From CAZFYZ01 sp964523735 (lineage in GTDB: Bacteria; Armatimonadota; UBA5829): DNA of 16,452 nucleotides. The notes under the pieces were generated by a model. The model had not been told where the DNA came from and ran no database searches. It saw only the letters and a program-made list of their open reading frames with translations. Below, piece after piece: positions 1-7,417 of the stretch (position 1 is the stretch's first letter; every line of letters begins with the position of its first letter). The position numbers and the translations under genes are program-made. The stretch lies in NCBI GenBank assembly GCA_964523735.1, contig CAZFYZ010000082.1, positions 1-16,452 on the forward strand, written 5' to 3'.

Positions 1-1130
1 ACGATATAGTTGCGGGAGGAGTTGGTGCCTACAAAGAGCTTGCGGGCCTCTTTGAGCGCGTAGTTGATGTCGGTGCCGCCGGTCGCGTCGAGGTCATCCA
101 CCGCGCCCAGGGCCCTCTTGCGGGCCTCTGGTGTGACCGCGTGCAGCTTCTTGAAGAGAGGAGTCGGCGTCTCGTTGAAGGTGATCACGTTGAACGTGTC
201 CTGCGCCTTGAGCGAGTTGAGACAGAACTTGAGGGCTTCTTTTGCCTGGTCCATCTTCTCGCCTGCCATGCTGCCGGTACGGTCGAGAACAAACAGCACG
301 TTCTTCGGCTGGACCTTGGTCCTATCAGTCTCCACGCGCGGGCTGGCGAGAAGCAGATAGTAGCCGGGCTCGCCGGGCTGTTTGTGAGCGACGAGATCGA
401 GGCCGACATCGTCATCGGAGACTGAGTAGTAGATGGTCATGTCGGTGTCGGGCTTGGTGTTCTTCTCAGACCAGGTGACGACGGCCTCGGTCTCAGAGGG
501 CCGCTCGACGTCCACCGCGTGAGTGGGCGAGTAGACGTTTGTGATCGGCCTCTTGCACTTGATCTTGATGGTCACTTTGCAGCTCTCAAGCGGCTTGGCG
601 GAGAAGCGCTCGGTGCTGAGAGGATAGACGTAGCGGTAGACGCTGCCTACCTTGCTCGCGACTTCCGCGTAGCTCAGCTTGATCCGCTTGTCGCCGTTGG
701 CCGGGATCGGGTAGACGCTGGCCTTGACGGTGTTGCGGTCGATATACTCGAGCAGAGCCGGGTCCTTGCGCTGCCTGACGATGGACTCATAGATCGCGCG
801 GGCTTCCTTGCGATCGAAGATCTGCGCCTTGATCTCCTGCTCGCCTGCATACATCGAGAACTTGGTGATCGCGGAGCCCGTGGGCATGGGGAAGACATAC
901 ATCCCCTCGCGATCTACGCCGGTGTCGTTGTGGAAGATCTGGTCCACTTTGGTCGTGCAGAGTTGGTCCTTGATGGTGACGTCCACGTAGTGATACTTCA
1001 CTGTGAAGAGCTGGTCCGGGACCAGGATGCCCGAGTGCGGCCGCTCGACCGGGAAGAGCATGCCGTCGGCCAGGACGCCGGATGCCAGCATGAGAATCGC
1101 CAGGATTGTGAGAGAGAGCTTGCATGTCAT
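1..1130 (-). CDS. Secreted VIT and VWA domain protein (3' end cut by window edge)
   Basis: About 376 codons are visible; the gene continues beyond base 1. The start at 1130 is chosen because GGAGG lies 9 bases upstream. Residues 1-21 form a signal peptide (hydrophobic run LTILAILMLASGVLA), so the protein is exported. Residues about 35-165 match a VIT domain: MYVFPMPTGSAITKFSM near 77-93, followed by the typical A-x-x-x-Y-E-S and ALLEY stretch. A von Willebrand A domain begins near 277 with FVLDRTGSM. Its metal-site (MIDAS) residues are D283, T285 and S287, with GGTDI near 351-355. VIT-VWA proteins resemble inter-alpha-trypsin inhibitor heavy chains, and bacterial members are secreted or surface proteins of mostly unknown role, probably protein or matrix binding. 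It is separated from the DeoR gene by 209 bases, so it is probably its own unit. What lies beyond the VWA domain cannot be seen. Confidence 0.9.
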   Translation of the reverse strand, partial: MTCKLSLTILAILMLASGVLADGMLFPVERPHSGILVPDQLFTVKYHYVDVTIKDQLCTTKVDQIFHNDTGVDREGMYVFPMPTGSAITKFSMYAGEQEIKAQIFDRKEARAIYESIVRQRKDPALLEYIDRNTVKASVYPIPANGDKRIKLSYAEVASKVGSVYRYVYPLSTERFSAKPLESCKVTIKIKCKRPITNVYSPTHAVDVERPSETEAVVTWSEKNTKPDTDMTIYYSVSDDDVGLDLVAHKQPGEPGYYLLLASPRVETDRTKVQPKNVLFVLDRTGSMAGEKMDQAKEALKFCLNSLKAQDTFNVITFNETPTPLFKKLHAVTPEARKRALGAVDDLDATGGTDINYALKEARKLFVGTNSSRNYI

Positions 1131-1275
1131 CGCCTGATACCTCCAAGATGCGGGCGAAGGATTTTGGGCGCCGGGCTTTATGCCTCGAGTTAGCCTCGTG
1201 TCCCCGAAATCCTCTCGCCCCTACAGTATTTCTGACCCGTGGGTGGAGGCGAAGCTTCACACAATGTTGCGAGGC

Positions 1276-1325
1276 GTTGTAGTAGGGGTCTCCGACGCCC
1301 TGGGGTCAGAGACCCCGACTACAAC
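1276..1325. repeat. Large imperfect inverted repeat, possible terminator, copy 1 of a dispersed repeat
   Basis: The arms 1276-1292 and 1309-1325 (17 bases each, one mismatch) flank a 16-base centre. Within it a second pairing, GGGGTC-AGA-GACCCC (1302-1316), competes with the outer stem. Read on the minus strand, bases 1301-1276 match 7383-7408 at 23 of 26 positions (AGGGCGTCGGAGAC, 5 variable bases, CTACAAC). It starts 15 bases past the deoR stop, so it could end deoR transcription, but no T-run follows on either strand. Confidence 0.6.
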
Positions 1326-1339
1326 CAGTGGTGCTGATG

Positions 1340-2095
1340 CTAGTCGCCGGCGAAGAGGATCTGGACGCCGCGGTCTTCGAGGTTTCGGCGGTCCTGGGGA
1401 GAGATGCCGGGGTCGGTTACTACAGTGCGGACTTCCTGCACTGTGGCATAGCGGGAAAATGCGCGGCGGCCGAACTTAGCGCTCTCGGTGACCACGATAA
1501 CATGGCTCGCGATGCGGGTCATAGCCTGTTCTAGGCTCGAAATGTGGAGGTCGTTGGAGTAGAATCCGTCGTCGCTGGATGCGCCGTCGCAGCCGATGAA
1601 GAGGGTGTCCACGCGGATCTCGCCGAGCATCTTCTCGGTCGTCGGCCCGTAGACGCTGGGGAATTCCTCGCGGAGAAATCCGCCAAGCATGATGATTGAG
1701 AGCCCCGACCTGTAGAGCTCCTGTGCCGCCCCGAGCGACGTGGTCACAACCGTGATGCCGGAATCGTGCGGCAGGTGGCGGGCGACCTCGAGCGCGGTGG
1801 TGCCGGTATCGACCATGACAGTCTGACCGGGCTGCACTAGTTCGGCGGCGCGTTTGCCTATGGCGGCCTTGGTCGGGGAGACCTCGAAATCAGGCAGGGC
1901 GCCGTGGATGAAACGCAGTTTGCCGCTGGATACCGCGCCGCCGTGGGTGCGGACCACGAGGCCCTGTCTCTGCAGCTCGTCGAGGTCGCGGCGGATGGTC
2001 ATTCCGGAGACGCCGAAGCGCTGGGCGAGGTCTTTGACATTCGCCTGTTCGCCAGTTCCCAGTAGATCGATTATCTGTGCTTTGCGTTTGTCCAT
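1340..2095 (-). CDS. DeoR-family transcriptional regulator
   Basis: The 251-residue protein has the family's usual length. Residues 1-55 are an N-terminal winged helix-turn-helix (VKDLAQRFGVSGMTIRRDLDEL, then GLVVRTHGGAV). Residues 75-235 are the sugar-phosphate-sensing domain, with the DTGTT motif at 96-100 and the T-x-S...LGG pattern near 118-139. DeoR-type repressors usually control nearby sugar operons and respond to a phosphorylated sugar. It lies head to head with the aminotransferase/isomerase/kinase/aldolase operon, so that is its likely target. An in-frame ATG at 2125 would add ten residues, but it falls inside the predicted -10 region, and DKRKAQIIDLL is where DeoR proteins normally begin, so I prefer 2095. 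The SD before 2095 is weak. The ligand is not deducible. Confidence 0.93.
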   Translation of the reverse strand: MDKRKAQIIDLLGTGEQANVKDLAQRFGVSGMTIRRDLDELQRQGLVVRTHGGAVSSGKLRFIHGALPDFEVSPTKAAIGKRAAELVQPGQTVMVDTGTTALEVARHLPHDSGITVVTTSLGAAQELYRSGLSIIMLGGFLREEFPSVYGPTTEKMLGEIRVDTLFIGCDGASSDDGFYSNDLHISSLEQAMTRIASHVIVVTESAKFGRRAFSRYATVQEVRTVVTDPGISPQDRRNLEDRGVQILFAGD

Positions 2096-2105
2096 ATATG
2101 CCCGA

Positions 2106-2137
2106 TGTGCGTTTTGCACATGCATAGTATCCTATGC
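2106..2137. promoter_or_regulatory. Candidate operator: two inverted repeats in the deoR promoter
   Basis: Two perfect inverted repeats sit side by side: TGTGC-GTTTT-GCACA (2106-2120) and GCATAG-TATC-CTATGC (2122-2137). The second overlaps the predicted -10 of deoR. The first shares its GCACA/TGTGC core with the TGCAC triplet in the divergent promoter, which fits autoregulation by the DeoR protein. Binding is inferred. Confidence 0.45.
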
Positions 2138-2153
2138 GCGGATTGTTTGTCAA
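2126..2153 (-). promoter_or_regulatory. Predicted sigma-70-like promoter of the deoR gene
   Basis: On the minus strand TTGACA (2153-2148) is followed after 16 bases by GATACT (2131-2126). A shifted TACTAT at 18 bases is an alternative -10. The -35 is a perfect consensus; the -10 is 4 of 6. Transcription would begin near 2119, which argues against the ATG at 2125. Confidence 0.5.
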
Positions 2154-2202
2154 GGGGCAGAACCTAATCGCGAGCGCGAAAGGAAACACAGATCAACGGG
2201 CC

Positions 2203-2230
2203 TTGACAAGCCGCTGGTTTGTGGTAGAAT
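2203..2230 (+). promoter_or_regulatory. Predicted sigma-70-like promoter of the aminotransferase-aldolase operon
   Basis: TTGACA (2203-2208), a 16-base spacer and TAGAAT (2225-2230) form a near-consensus promoter about 70 bases before the first start codon. Predicted transcription start is near 2237, immediately before the TGCAC repeats, which is a typical place for a repressor operator. Confidence 0.65.
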
Positions 2231-2241
2231 GACAACTGATA

Positions 2242-2285
2242 TGCACGCACATCTGCACACATATGCACATCAGCCTATATAGGCT
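2242..2285 (+). promoter_or_regulatory. Candidate DeoR operator: three TGCAC repeats plus a 14-base palindrome
   Basis: TGCAC occurs at 2242-2246, 2254-2258 and 2264-2268, about one helical turn apart. It is followed by the perfect palindrome AGCCTATATAGGCT (2272-2285), just before the GGAGG of the aminotransferase. DeoR-family repressors often bind short direct repeats near the start of transcription. The same pentamer core appears in the deoR promoter at 2106-2120. Confidence 0.45.
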
Positions 2286-2301
2286 TACGGAGGTACTACA
2301 A

Positions 2302-3669
2302 ATGGGAAAGTATAATCCCGCGCCCTACCAGCTCGATCTCAACAAGTGGCCGAACGTGATCACGAGCGAGCTGCCGGGGCCAAAGAGCCAGGAGCAGCAC
2401 GCGCGCGCAAGCAAGATTATGAAGGGCCTCTCCGGCCAGGTCAAGTTGTTCCCGGTGGTGTTCGAGAGCGGCCGCGGCTGCACAATGCAGGATATAGACG
2501 GGAACCAGTATATCGACTTCTCGTCCGGTATCTATGTGACCACGCTGGGGCACTGCCACCCGAAGGTCAGTGAGGCCGTTGCTAAGGCCGCGAACAGCCT
2601 TATGAACGCGCACGATTTCACCTCGCCGGTCAAGGTCAAGCTGCTGGAGAAGATGATCGAGGTCCTGCCCAAGGGATACGGCGGGGTCCAGCTCTATGAC
2701 TCCGGGACCACTGCGGTCGAGGCCGGACTTCGCACCTGCCGCGCGGCGACGGGCAAGTATGAGTTCATCTCCTGCTTCAGGGATTTCCACGGCAAGTCTG
2801 GGCACGCGATCAGCCTGGCGAACATGACCAAGCTGAGCGGCGCTGGTCGAGCGCAGGGGTTCTATATGGTCCCCAGGCCCGATACTTATCGACCCTGGTG
2901 GACCCGGACCGATGGATCGCTGGATACCGAGAAGTACCTGGAGTTCTATGATTCGTTCATCACCAATGCCACGACGAACCAGGTTGCGGCGTTCGTGCTG
3001 GAGCCGATCCAGGGCTGGGGCGGGTCGGTTATGCCCCCGGACGATTTCTTCCCCAAGCTGCACGCTTACTGCAAGGAGCGCGGGATCCTGCTGTTCGCCG
3101 ACGAGGTCCTGACAAGTTGGGGCCGCACGGGCAAGTACCTGTGCATGGAGCACTGGGATGTGACCCCGGATGTTGTGACCCTTGGCAAGGGCTTCGGCAA
3201 CGGGTTCCCCGTGACAGCGATGGCGGTCAAGGCCGAATATGCCGACGCAGTGGATAAGATCAGCGCATCGACGAGCTATGGCGGCAACCCAATGGCTTGC
3301 GCAGCGGCTCTGGCTTCGATCGAAGTGATCGAGGAAGAGGGGCTCCTGGAGCACGCGAAGGAACTCGAGGACCTATTCCGCGCGAAGATGGCCAGTTGGA
3401 CCACGAAGTACAACATCGTCGGCGATTGCCGGGTGAAGGGCTGCCTGATGGGCGTCGAACTTGTCAAGGACAAGAAGACCAAGGAGCCATTCGATGAGGC
3501 CGGCAAATTGGTTTACCAGACTGCGTTCAAGAAGGGCCTGGCGTGGATTCCCGCAGGACATATCCTCAGGATGAGCCCGCCGATCATTATGCCCAACGAG
3601 GTCGCATCGAAGGCGATGGATATCATCGAGGAGTCGATCGCCGAGGTGCAGAAGAAGCTGGGATACTAG
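2302..3669 (+). CDS. Class III PLP-dependent aminotransferase
   Basis: 455 residues, the usual size for the 4-aminobutyrate/ornithine/acetyl-ornithine aminotransferase family, which moves an amino group from a terminal amine to a keto acid. The PLP-phosphate loop is at 134-141 (SGTTAVEA), the ring aspartate is D267 in FADEVLTSWGRTGK, and the Schiff-base lysine is K296 in TLGKGFGNGFP. ATG 2302 is preceded by GGAGG at 8 bases; an upstream in-frame ATG at 2263 has no SD and lies in the operator. It is the first gene of an operon with isomerase, kinase and aldolase genes, so its substrate is probably an amino sugar, an aminopolyol or a sugar-derived carbonyl compound rather than GABA. Membership of the fold family is clear; the substrate is not. 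The phosphate loop reads SGTTAVE where GABA-type enzymes typically have SG-x-E-A. Confidence 0.93.
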   Translation: MGKYNPAPYQLDLNKWPNVITSELPGPKSQEQHARASKIMKGLSGQVKLFPVVFESGRGCTMQDIDGNQYIDFSSGIYVTTLGHCHPKVSEAVAKAANSLMNAHDFTSPVKVKLLEKMIEVLPKGYGGVQLYDSGTTAVEAGLRTCRAATGKYEFISCFRDFHGKSGHAISLANMTKLSGAGRAQGFYMVPRPDTYRPWWTRTDGSLDTEKYLEFYDSFITNATTNQVAAFVLEPIQGWGGSVMPPDDFFPKLHAYCKERGILLFADEVLTSWGRTGKYLCMEHWDVTPDVVTLGKGFGNGFPVTAMAVKAEYADAVDKISASTSYGGNPMACAAALASIEVIEEEGLLEHAKELEDLFRAKMASWTTKYNIVGDCRVKGCLMGVELVKDKKTKEPFDEAGKLVYQTAFKKGLAWIPAGHILRMSPPIIMPNEVASKAMDIIEESIAEVQKKLGY

Positions 3670-3713
3670 CGAGGGATTCTCGGACGCTGACTGAATGAAG
3701 GGCAGGAAGAGCG

Positions 3714-5111
3714 ATGTCTGAGCAGGTTAGGCCCAGGATTGGGCTGCTCCCGTTGTATCTTGCGTTGTATGACCGGGTGGCCCCGGAAGCTCGGCCCAGA
3801 ATCGACGGGTTCGCGCGCACTATCGCGAACGAGTTCGAAAAACGAGGCGTCGGGGTCGAGCTGGCGCCGGTCTGCAGGCTCAAGGATGAGTTCGCCCAGG
3901 CGGTGGCATCGTTTGAGAATGCCAGGGTGGATGCGCTGGTAACACTGCATACGGCTTATTCGCCATCGCTGGAGTCGGCGGAGGTGATCGCGGGCACAGA
4001 CTTGCCGGTGTTGGTGTTGGACACGACGCCGACTTTCGAGTTCGGGCCTGAGCAACGTGACAGCGAGATCATGTTCAACCATGGCATCCACGGCGTTCAG
4101 GACCTGTGCAACCTGCTGATTCGGCTTGGCAAACCTTTTCGGATCGAGGCAGGAAGCTGGGACCATTCTGACGTCCTCGACCGGATATTCGGCTGGACGC
4201 GGGCGGCGCATCTTGCATCGCGCATGCGCAGTGCCCGCGTTGGCCGTATAGCTGAGCCTTTCGTCGGCATGGGAGACTTCTCCGTGCCGGCGGATGTGCT
4301 CAAGAAGACCATCGGCATGGAGGTCGTGCGGGCGGATTACGCCGTTCTCAAGTCCCTGACGCCCGCACCGGATGCGCCTGAGGTGATCGCGGAGATGAAG
4401 TCGGACCTGGAGAGGTTCGAGTGCGCCGGGATCGACAATGACACACACGTTGGTACTACTCAATCCTCGCTTGCAGTACGCAAGTGGATGGAGCAGGAGA
4501 AGCTGACGGCGTTCACGATGAACTTTGACCTGATCGATCGATCGACGGGGATCAGGGTGCTGCCTTTCCTCGAGGCGAGCAAGGCTATGGCTCGGGGCAA
4601 GGGCTATGCGGGCGAGGGTGATGTGCTCACCGCCGCGCTTGTCGGCGCGATGGCCTCAGTGTTCCCGGAGACCACATTCACCGAGATGTTCTGCGCGGAT
4701 TGGGCCGGTGACAGGGTGTTTCTCTCTCACATGGGCGAGCTGAACCCTGACCTCGTTGTGGGCAAGGCAGAGCTGGTCAAGAAAGAGATGTCGTTCATCA
4801 ACACGGATTCGCCCGCGCTGGTGACCGGCAGGTTCAAGCCTGGCAGCGCAGTGTTCGTCAACTTGGCGCCGGGACCTGATGACACGTTCACGTTCATCCT
4901 GGCGCCGATCGAGGTGACCGGTGACGGCAAGGACGATATGCCGGGTACTATTCGGGGTTGGTTCAAGCCTCCGATGCCGGTTTCGGATTTCCTGGAGGCC
5001 TATAGCTGCCTCGGTGGGACCCACCACGCGGCAATGGTCTACGGTGATGTGTTGGATGACCTGTCCCGGTTTGGCGAGTTGATGGGCTGGGACGTGGCGA
5101 TACTGGGGTAG
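3714..5111 (+). CDS. L-arabinose/L-fucose isomerase-family sugar isomerase
   Basis: A 465-residue cytoplasmic metal-dependent aldose-ketose isomerase related to AraA. The metal ligands of the AraA fold are all present: E301 in YAGEGDVLTAAL, E324 in FTEMF, H339 in FLSHMGE and the histidine pair H437-H438 in GGTHHA. They correspond in order and spacing to E306, E333, H350 and H450 of E. coli AraA. The N-terminal half carries the Rossmann-like substrate domain (VDALVTLHTAYSPS near 73-86). An AGGAAGAG SD precedes ATG 3714. The gene is 44 bases after the aminotransferase and 3 bases before the kinase, so all three are probably co-transcribed. Overall resemblance to AraA itself is low outside the motifs, so the sugar need not be arabinose. 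Confidence 0.88.
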   Translation: MSEQVRPRIGLLPLYLALYDRVAPEARPRIDGFARTIANEFEKRGVGVELAPVCRLKDEFAQAVASFENARVDALVTLHTAYSPSLESAEVIAGTDLPVLVLDTTPTFEFGPEQRDSEIMFNHGIHGVQDLCNLLIRLGKPFRIEAGSWDHSDVLDRIFGWTRAAHLASRMRSARVGRIAEPFVGMGDFSVPADVLKKTIGMEVVRADYAVLKSLTPAPDAPEVIAEMKSDLERFECAGIDNDTHVGTTQSSLAVRKWMEQEKLTAFTMNFDLIDRSTGIRVLPFLEASKAMARGKGYAGEGDVLTAALVGAMASVFPETTFTEMFCADWAGDRVFLSHMGELNPDLVVGKAELVKKEMSFINTDSPALVTGRFKPGSAVFVNLAPGPDDTFTFILAPIEVTGDGKDDMPGTIRGWFKPPMPVSDFLEAYSCLGGTHHAAMVYGDVLDDLSRFGELMGWDVAILG

Positions 5112-5114
5112 ACG

Positions 5115-6551
5115 ATGGCGCGGATATTCCTGGGGATCGATATCGGGACCACCTCGGCCAAATGTCTTGCCGTGGGGGAGGATGGGCGCATTGCTGCATT
5201 CGCGCAGCAGGGCTATCCGATGGCTCACCCTCAGCCAGGCTGGGCAGAGCAGGACCCGGAGGACTACTGGCGGGCGTTGGTGACAACCGTCCGGGAGTGC
5301 GTGGACGAGCTGGGGCGCAAAGGCTACGCGCCTGATTCGGTGGCCTCACTTGCCATGAGTACTCAGGGCGACACACTGGTTGTCACCGACAGCTCCGGGA
5401 AGCCTCTCCTGCCGGCGATAAGCTGGATGGACGCCAGAGGCTCAGAGGAGCACGCGCAGCTTCTTGCAGAAGCCGATGCCGAGTTCTGGTATCGGGAGAC
5501 CGGGCTGTCCTTCTCGAGTCTTTCCTCGGCGTGCTCGATCAAGTGGATCCAGAACCACCGGCCGGATGTCATATCCGCGGGGCCAGTGTACTGCTACATC
5601 CCGGATTACCTGGCGAAGAGGCTGATCGGGTCGTTCGCGACGGACGTGCCAAGCGCTTCCTGGTGCCCGTTCTTCGACACGCGCAAGCGTGCCTGGGGCA
5701 AGCCGGTCCTGGACATCCTCGGGATCGATCCGGCGACACTTCCGGAGATCAAGGAATCGGGCAGCGTCCTTGGGGAGCTGACTGCGGAGGCTGCTGAGGA
5801 ACTCGGTCTGGCCCCGGGAGTGAAGCTTGTAGCGGGCGCGTTCGATCAGGCCGCGGCTGCGCACGGAGCCGGGGGAAGAGGAGTGCTGTCGTGCGGGACC
5901 GCATGGGTGCTCTACACGATCGCCTCCCGCCCTGTCGATGACCCGAAGCGGCAGCTCTGCACATGCTGTCACACGTCGGAGTCCGAGTGGGGCGCTGTGC
6001 TGCCGTTCTCCGGCGGAACGGCTTATGACTGGGTCGGCAGGACCGTGCGGCTCGAAGCGGGGGATGCCGCATCCGGCGCGGAGCCGCTGGTGTTCATACC
6101 GCACCTATATGGCGGGATATCGCCGGACTTCAGAGCCAAGTCCAAGGGCAGCCTCCTGGGGCTTACGCTCTCGCACACGGCTGCCGACATCCGTGAGGCC
6201 ATTATGCGAGGCCTCGGCTGCGAGACCAGGCGCAACTTCGAGGCCGCTGAGCCCCTCTGCGGGCGGATGGAATCGGTAAGGCTGGTCGGCGGCGCGGGCA
6301 AGAGCGAGACTTGGCCGCAGATCATCGCCAACCTGTTGGATAGGCCTGTTGAGGTCTCGGAATGCATCGAGTCCGCGTGCTACGGTGCCGCGAAGCTGGC
6401 TGCGGGTGAGGTATCAAGAACGTGGGAAGGGGTGTTCGGCCTGAAGAGATTCGAGCCGGATGCTCAGTCGGTGAAAGACGAAGAGCGCAACTACCGGCGT
6501 TACCTGGCGTTCTACCAGGCGCTGGTGGAGGTATACGAAGCTTACTACTGA
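5115..6551 (+). CDS. FGGY-family carbohydrate kinase (xylulokinase-like)
   Basis: A 478-residue ATP-dependent sugar kinase of the usual family length. Domain I opens with the phosphate-binding GIDIGTTSAK (7-16), followed by GWAEQDPEDYW (about 42-52) and SWMDARG (about 103-109). Domain II has the catalytic base D244 in AGAFDQAAAAHGAG, then LSCGTAW and the C-terminal LVGGAGKSETWPQI adenosine-binding stretch (about 389-402). Such kinases phosphorylate ketoses, polyols or related sugars. The position directly after an aldose-ketose isomerase points to the ketose product as substrate. The start is only 3 bases after the isomerase stop, with the GGGG in the end of that gene as likely SD, so translation is probably coupled. 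Which ketose, and which carbon is phosphorylated, cannot be read from the sequence. Confidence 0.93.
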   Translation: MARIFLGIDIGTTSAKCLAVGEDGRIAAFAQQGYPMAHPQPGWAEQDPEDYWRALVTTVRECVDELGRKGYAPDSVASLAMSTQGDTLVVTDSSGKPLLPAISWMDARGSEEHAQLLAEADAEFWYRETGLSFSSLSSACSIKWIQNHRPDVISAGPVYCYIPDYLAKRLIGSFATDVPSASWCPFFDTRKRAWGKPVLDILGIDPATLPEIKESGSVLGELTAEAAEELGLAPGVKLVAGAFDQAAAAHGAGGRGVLSCGTAWVLYTIASRPVDDPKRQLCTCCHTSESEWGAVLPFSGGTAYDWVGRTVRLEAGDAASGAEPLVFIPHLYGGISPDFRAKSKGSLLGLTLSHTAADIREAIMRGLGCETRRNFEAAEPLCGRMESVRLVGGAGKSETWPQIIANLLDRPVEVSECIESACYGAAKLAAGEVSRTWEGVFGLKRFEPDAQSVKDEERNYRRYLAFYQALVEVYEAYY

Positions 6552-6568
6552 TCAGAAAGGCATTATCA

Positions 6569-7384
6569 ATGACTGGTAATGATATCCGACTCTCGAAGCT
6601 ATTCGCGAACGGGGAGAATGCCGTTGTTGTAGCTGTTGACCACGGCGAGTTCGATGGCCCGCTGCCCGGGATGATCGACCTGCCGAACGTGGTAAAGAAG
6701 ATCGATCCCTGTGTGGACGCAGTTCTGCTGGCTCCCGGAATGATGAAGCACTGCGGCCGCGCGTTCAGCTACAAGGGCGCCCCGATGCCGATGGTGCGCC
6801 TCAACTGGAGCAGCCATTTCTGCTTCCATTGGGATTACGATGAAGGCATCTCCGTCCCCGCGATGAGCCCGGCCGATGCAGTCGCCGCGGGCGCGGATAT
6901 CGTGCTGGTGTGTCTGACGCTCCAGACCGGAAGCGAGCGGCGGGACGCCTCGAATGTCGAAGTCTGGTGCAAGATGGCTTACGAGGCAAAGAAGCTCGGG
7001 ATCCCGGTCCTCGGCGAGTACTTCCCAGCGAGACCGGACAGGCTCACCCCTGACGATTTGCACGACGAGGTATTCAAGGGCTGCAGGATTATCGCTGAAC
7101 TTGGCGCCGACCTGATCAAGACTTTCTACACCAACAAGTTCAGCGAGGTCACCGAGGCTTGCCCGATCCCGATCCTGGGCCTCGGGGCGGAGAAGACGCC
7201 GAAGCAGATACAGGCGCTGGAGCTTGCGGCGAATATCATCAAGGGCGGCGGCAAGGGCGTAGTGTTCGGTCGCAACGCCATTCAGGTGAAGGACCCCGCG
7301 GCGTTCCAGAGGGCGCTGGCAGATGTTGTGAAGAGAGGCGTTGCCCCGGCGAAAGCGGTGAAGGCCTACGGGCTGAAGGACTAG
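6569..7384 (+). CDS. DhnA/LacD/DeoC-type class I aldolase
   Basis: 271 residues, TIM-barrel class I aldolase of the FbaB/DhnA, LacD and LsrF superfamily. Visible marks are VVVAVDHGEFDGPLPG (19-34) near the N-terminus, the predicted Schiff-base lysine K184 in GADLIKTFYTNKF, PILGLGAEKTP, and the phosphate-binding end GGGKGVVFGRNAIQ (about 229-242). Such enzymes split ketose phosphates, commonly giving a triose phosphate and an aldehyde. ATG 6569 has AGAAAGG 8 bases upstream; an open frame extends back into the kinase gene but lacks SD support. As last gene of the operon, 17 bases after the kinase, it would cleave the kinase product. An LsrF-like thiolase function is a less likely alternative. 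Confidence 0.88.
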   Translation: MTGNDIRLSKLFANGENAVVVAVDHGEFDGPLPGMIDLPNVVKKIDPCVDAVLLAPGMMKHCGRAFSYKGAPMPMVRLNWSSHFCFHWDYDEGISVPAMSPADAVAAGADIVLVCLTLQTGSERRDASNVEVWCKMAYEAKKLGIPVLGEYFPARPDRLTPDDLHDEVFKGCRIIAELGADLIKTFYTNKFSEVTEACPIPILGLGAEKTPKQIQALELAANIIKGGGKGVVFGRNAIQVKDPAAFQRALADVVKRGVAPAKAVKAYGLKD

Positions 7385-7408
7385 GGCGTCGGAGACGCCG
7401 GCTACAAC
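7383..7408 (+). repeat. Dispersed repeat copy 2, with internal hairpin, at the operon end
   Basis: The repeat starts inside the aldolase stop codon and matches the minus strand of 1301-1276 at 23 of 26 positions. It contains a perfect hairpin GGCGTC-GGA-GACGCC (7385-7399). It may serve as an RNA 3'-end stabiliser or attenuator; no T-run follows. Confidence 0.6.
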
Positions 7409-7417
7409 AGCGGGTGC

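Noticed and set aside
519..1193. Plus-strand open frame of 224 codons
   Set aside because: It is antisense to the VIT-VWA gene, whose translation shows clear domains and a signal peptide; the plus-strand product has no recognisable motif and no SD.
2242..2268. TGCAC triplet considered as CRISPR-like or satellite repeat
   Set aside because: Only three 5-base copies with uneven spacing in a promoter; operator is the simpler reading.
2296..3354. Minus-strand open frame of 352 codons
   Set aside because: Antisense to the aminotransferase; arises from high-GC codon bias and has no family features.
5115..6551. Naming the kinase xylB
   Set aside because: The FGGY family covers many sugars, and the operon lacks a xylose isomerase of the XylA type, so no symbol is given.
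6422..6568. N-terminal extension of the aldolase into the kinase gene
   Set aside because: The extension is out of frame with the kinase, has no SD and no aldolase similarity; ATG 6569 has a good SD.
2302..7384. Azasugar (1-deoxynojirimycin-type) biosynthetic cluster
   Set aside because: The aminotransferase would fit, but the phosphatase and polyol dehydrogenase of that signature are absent and a class I aldolase indicates breakdown.
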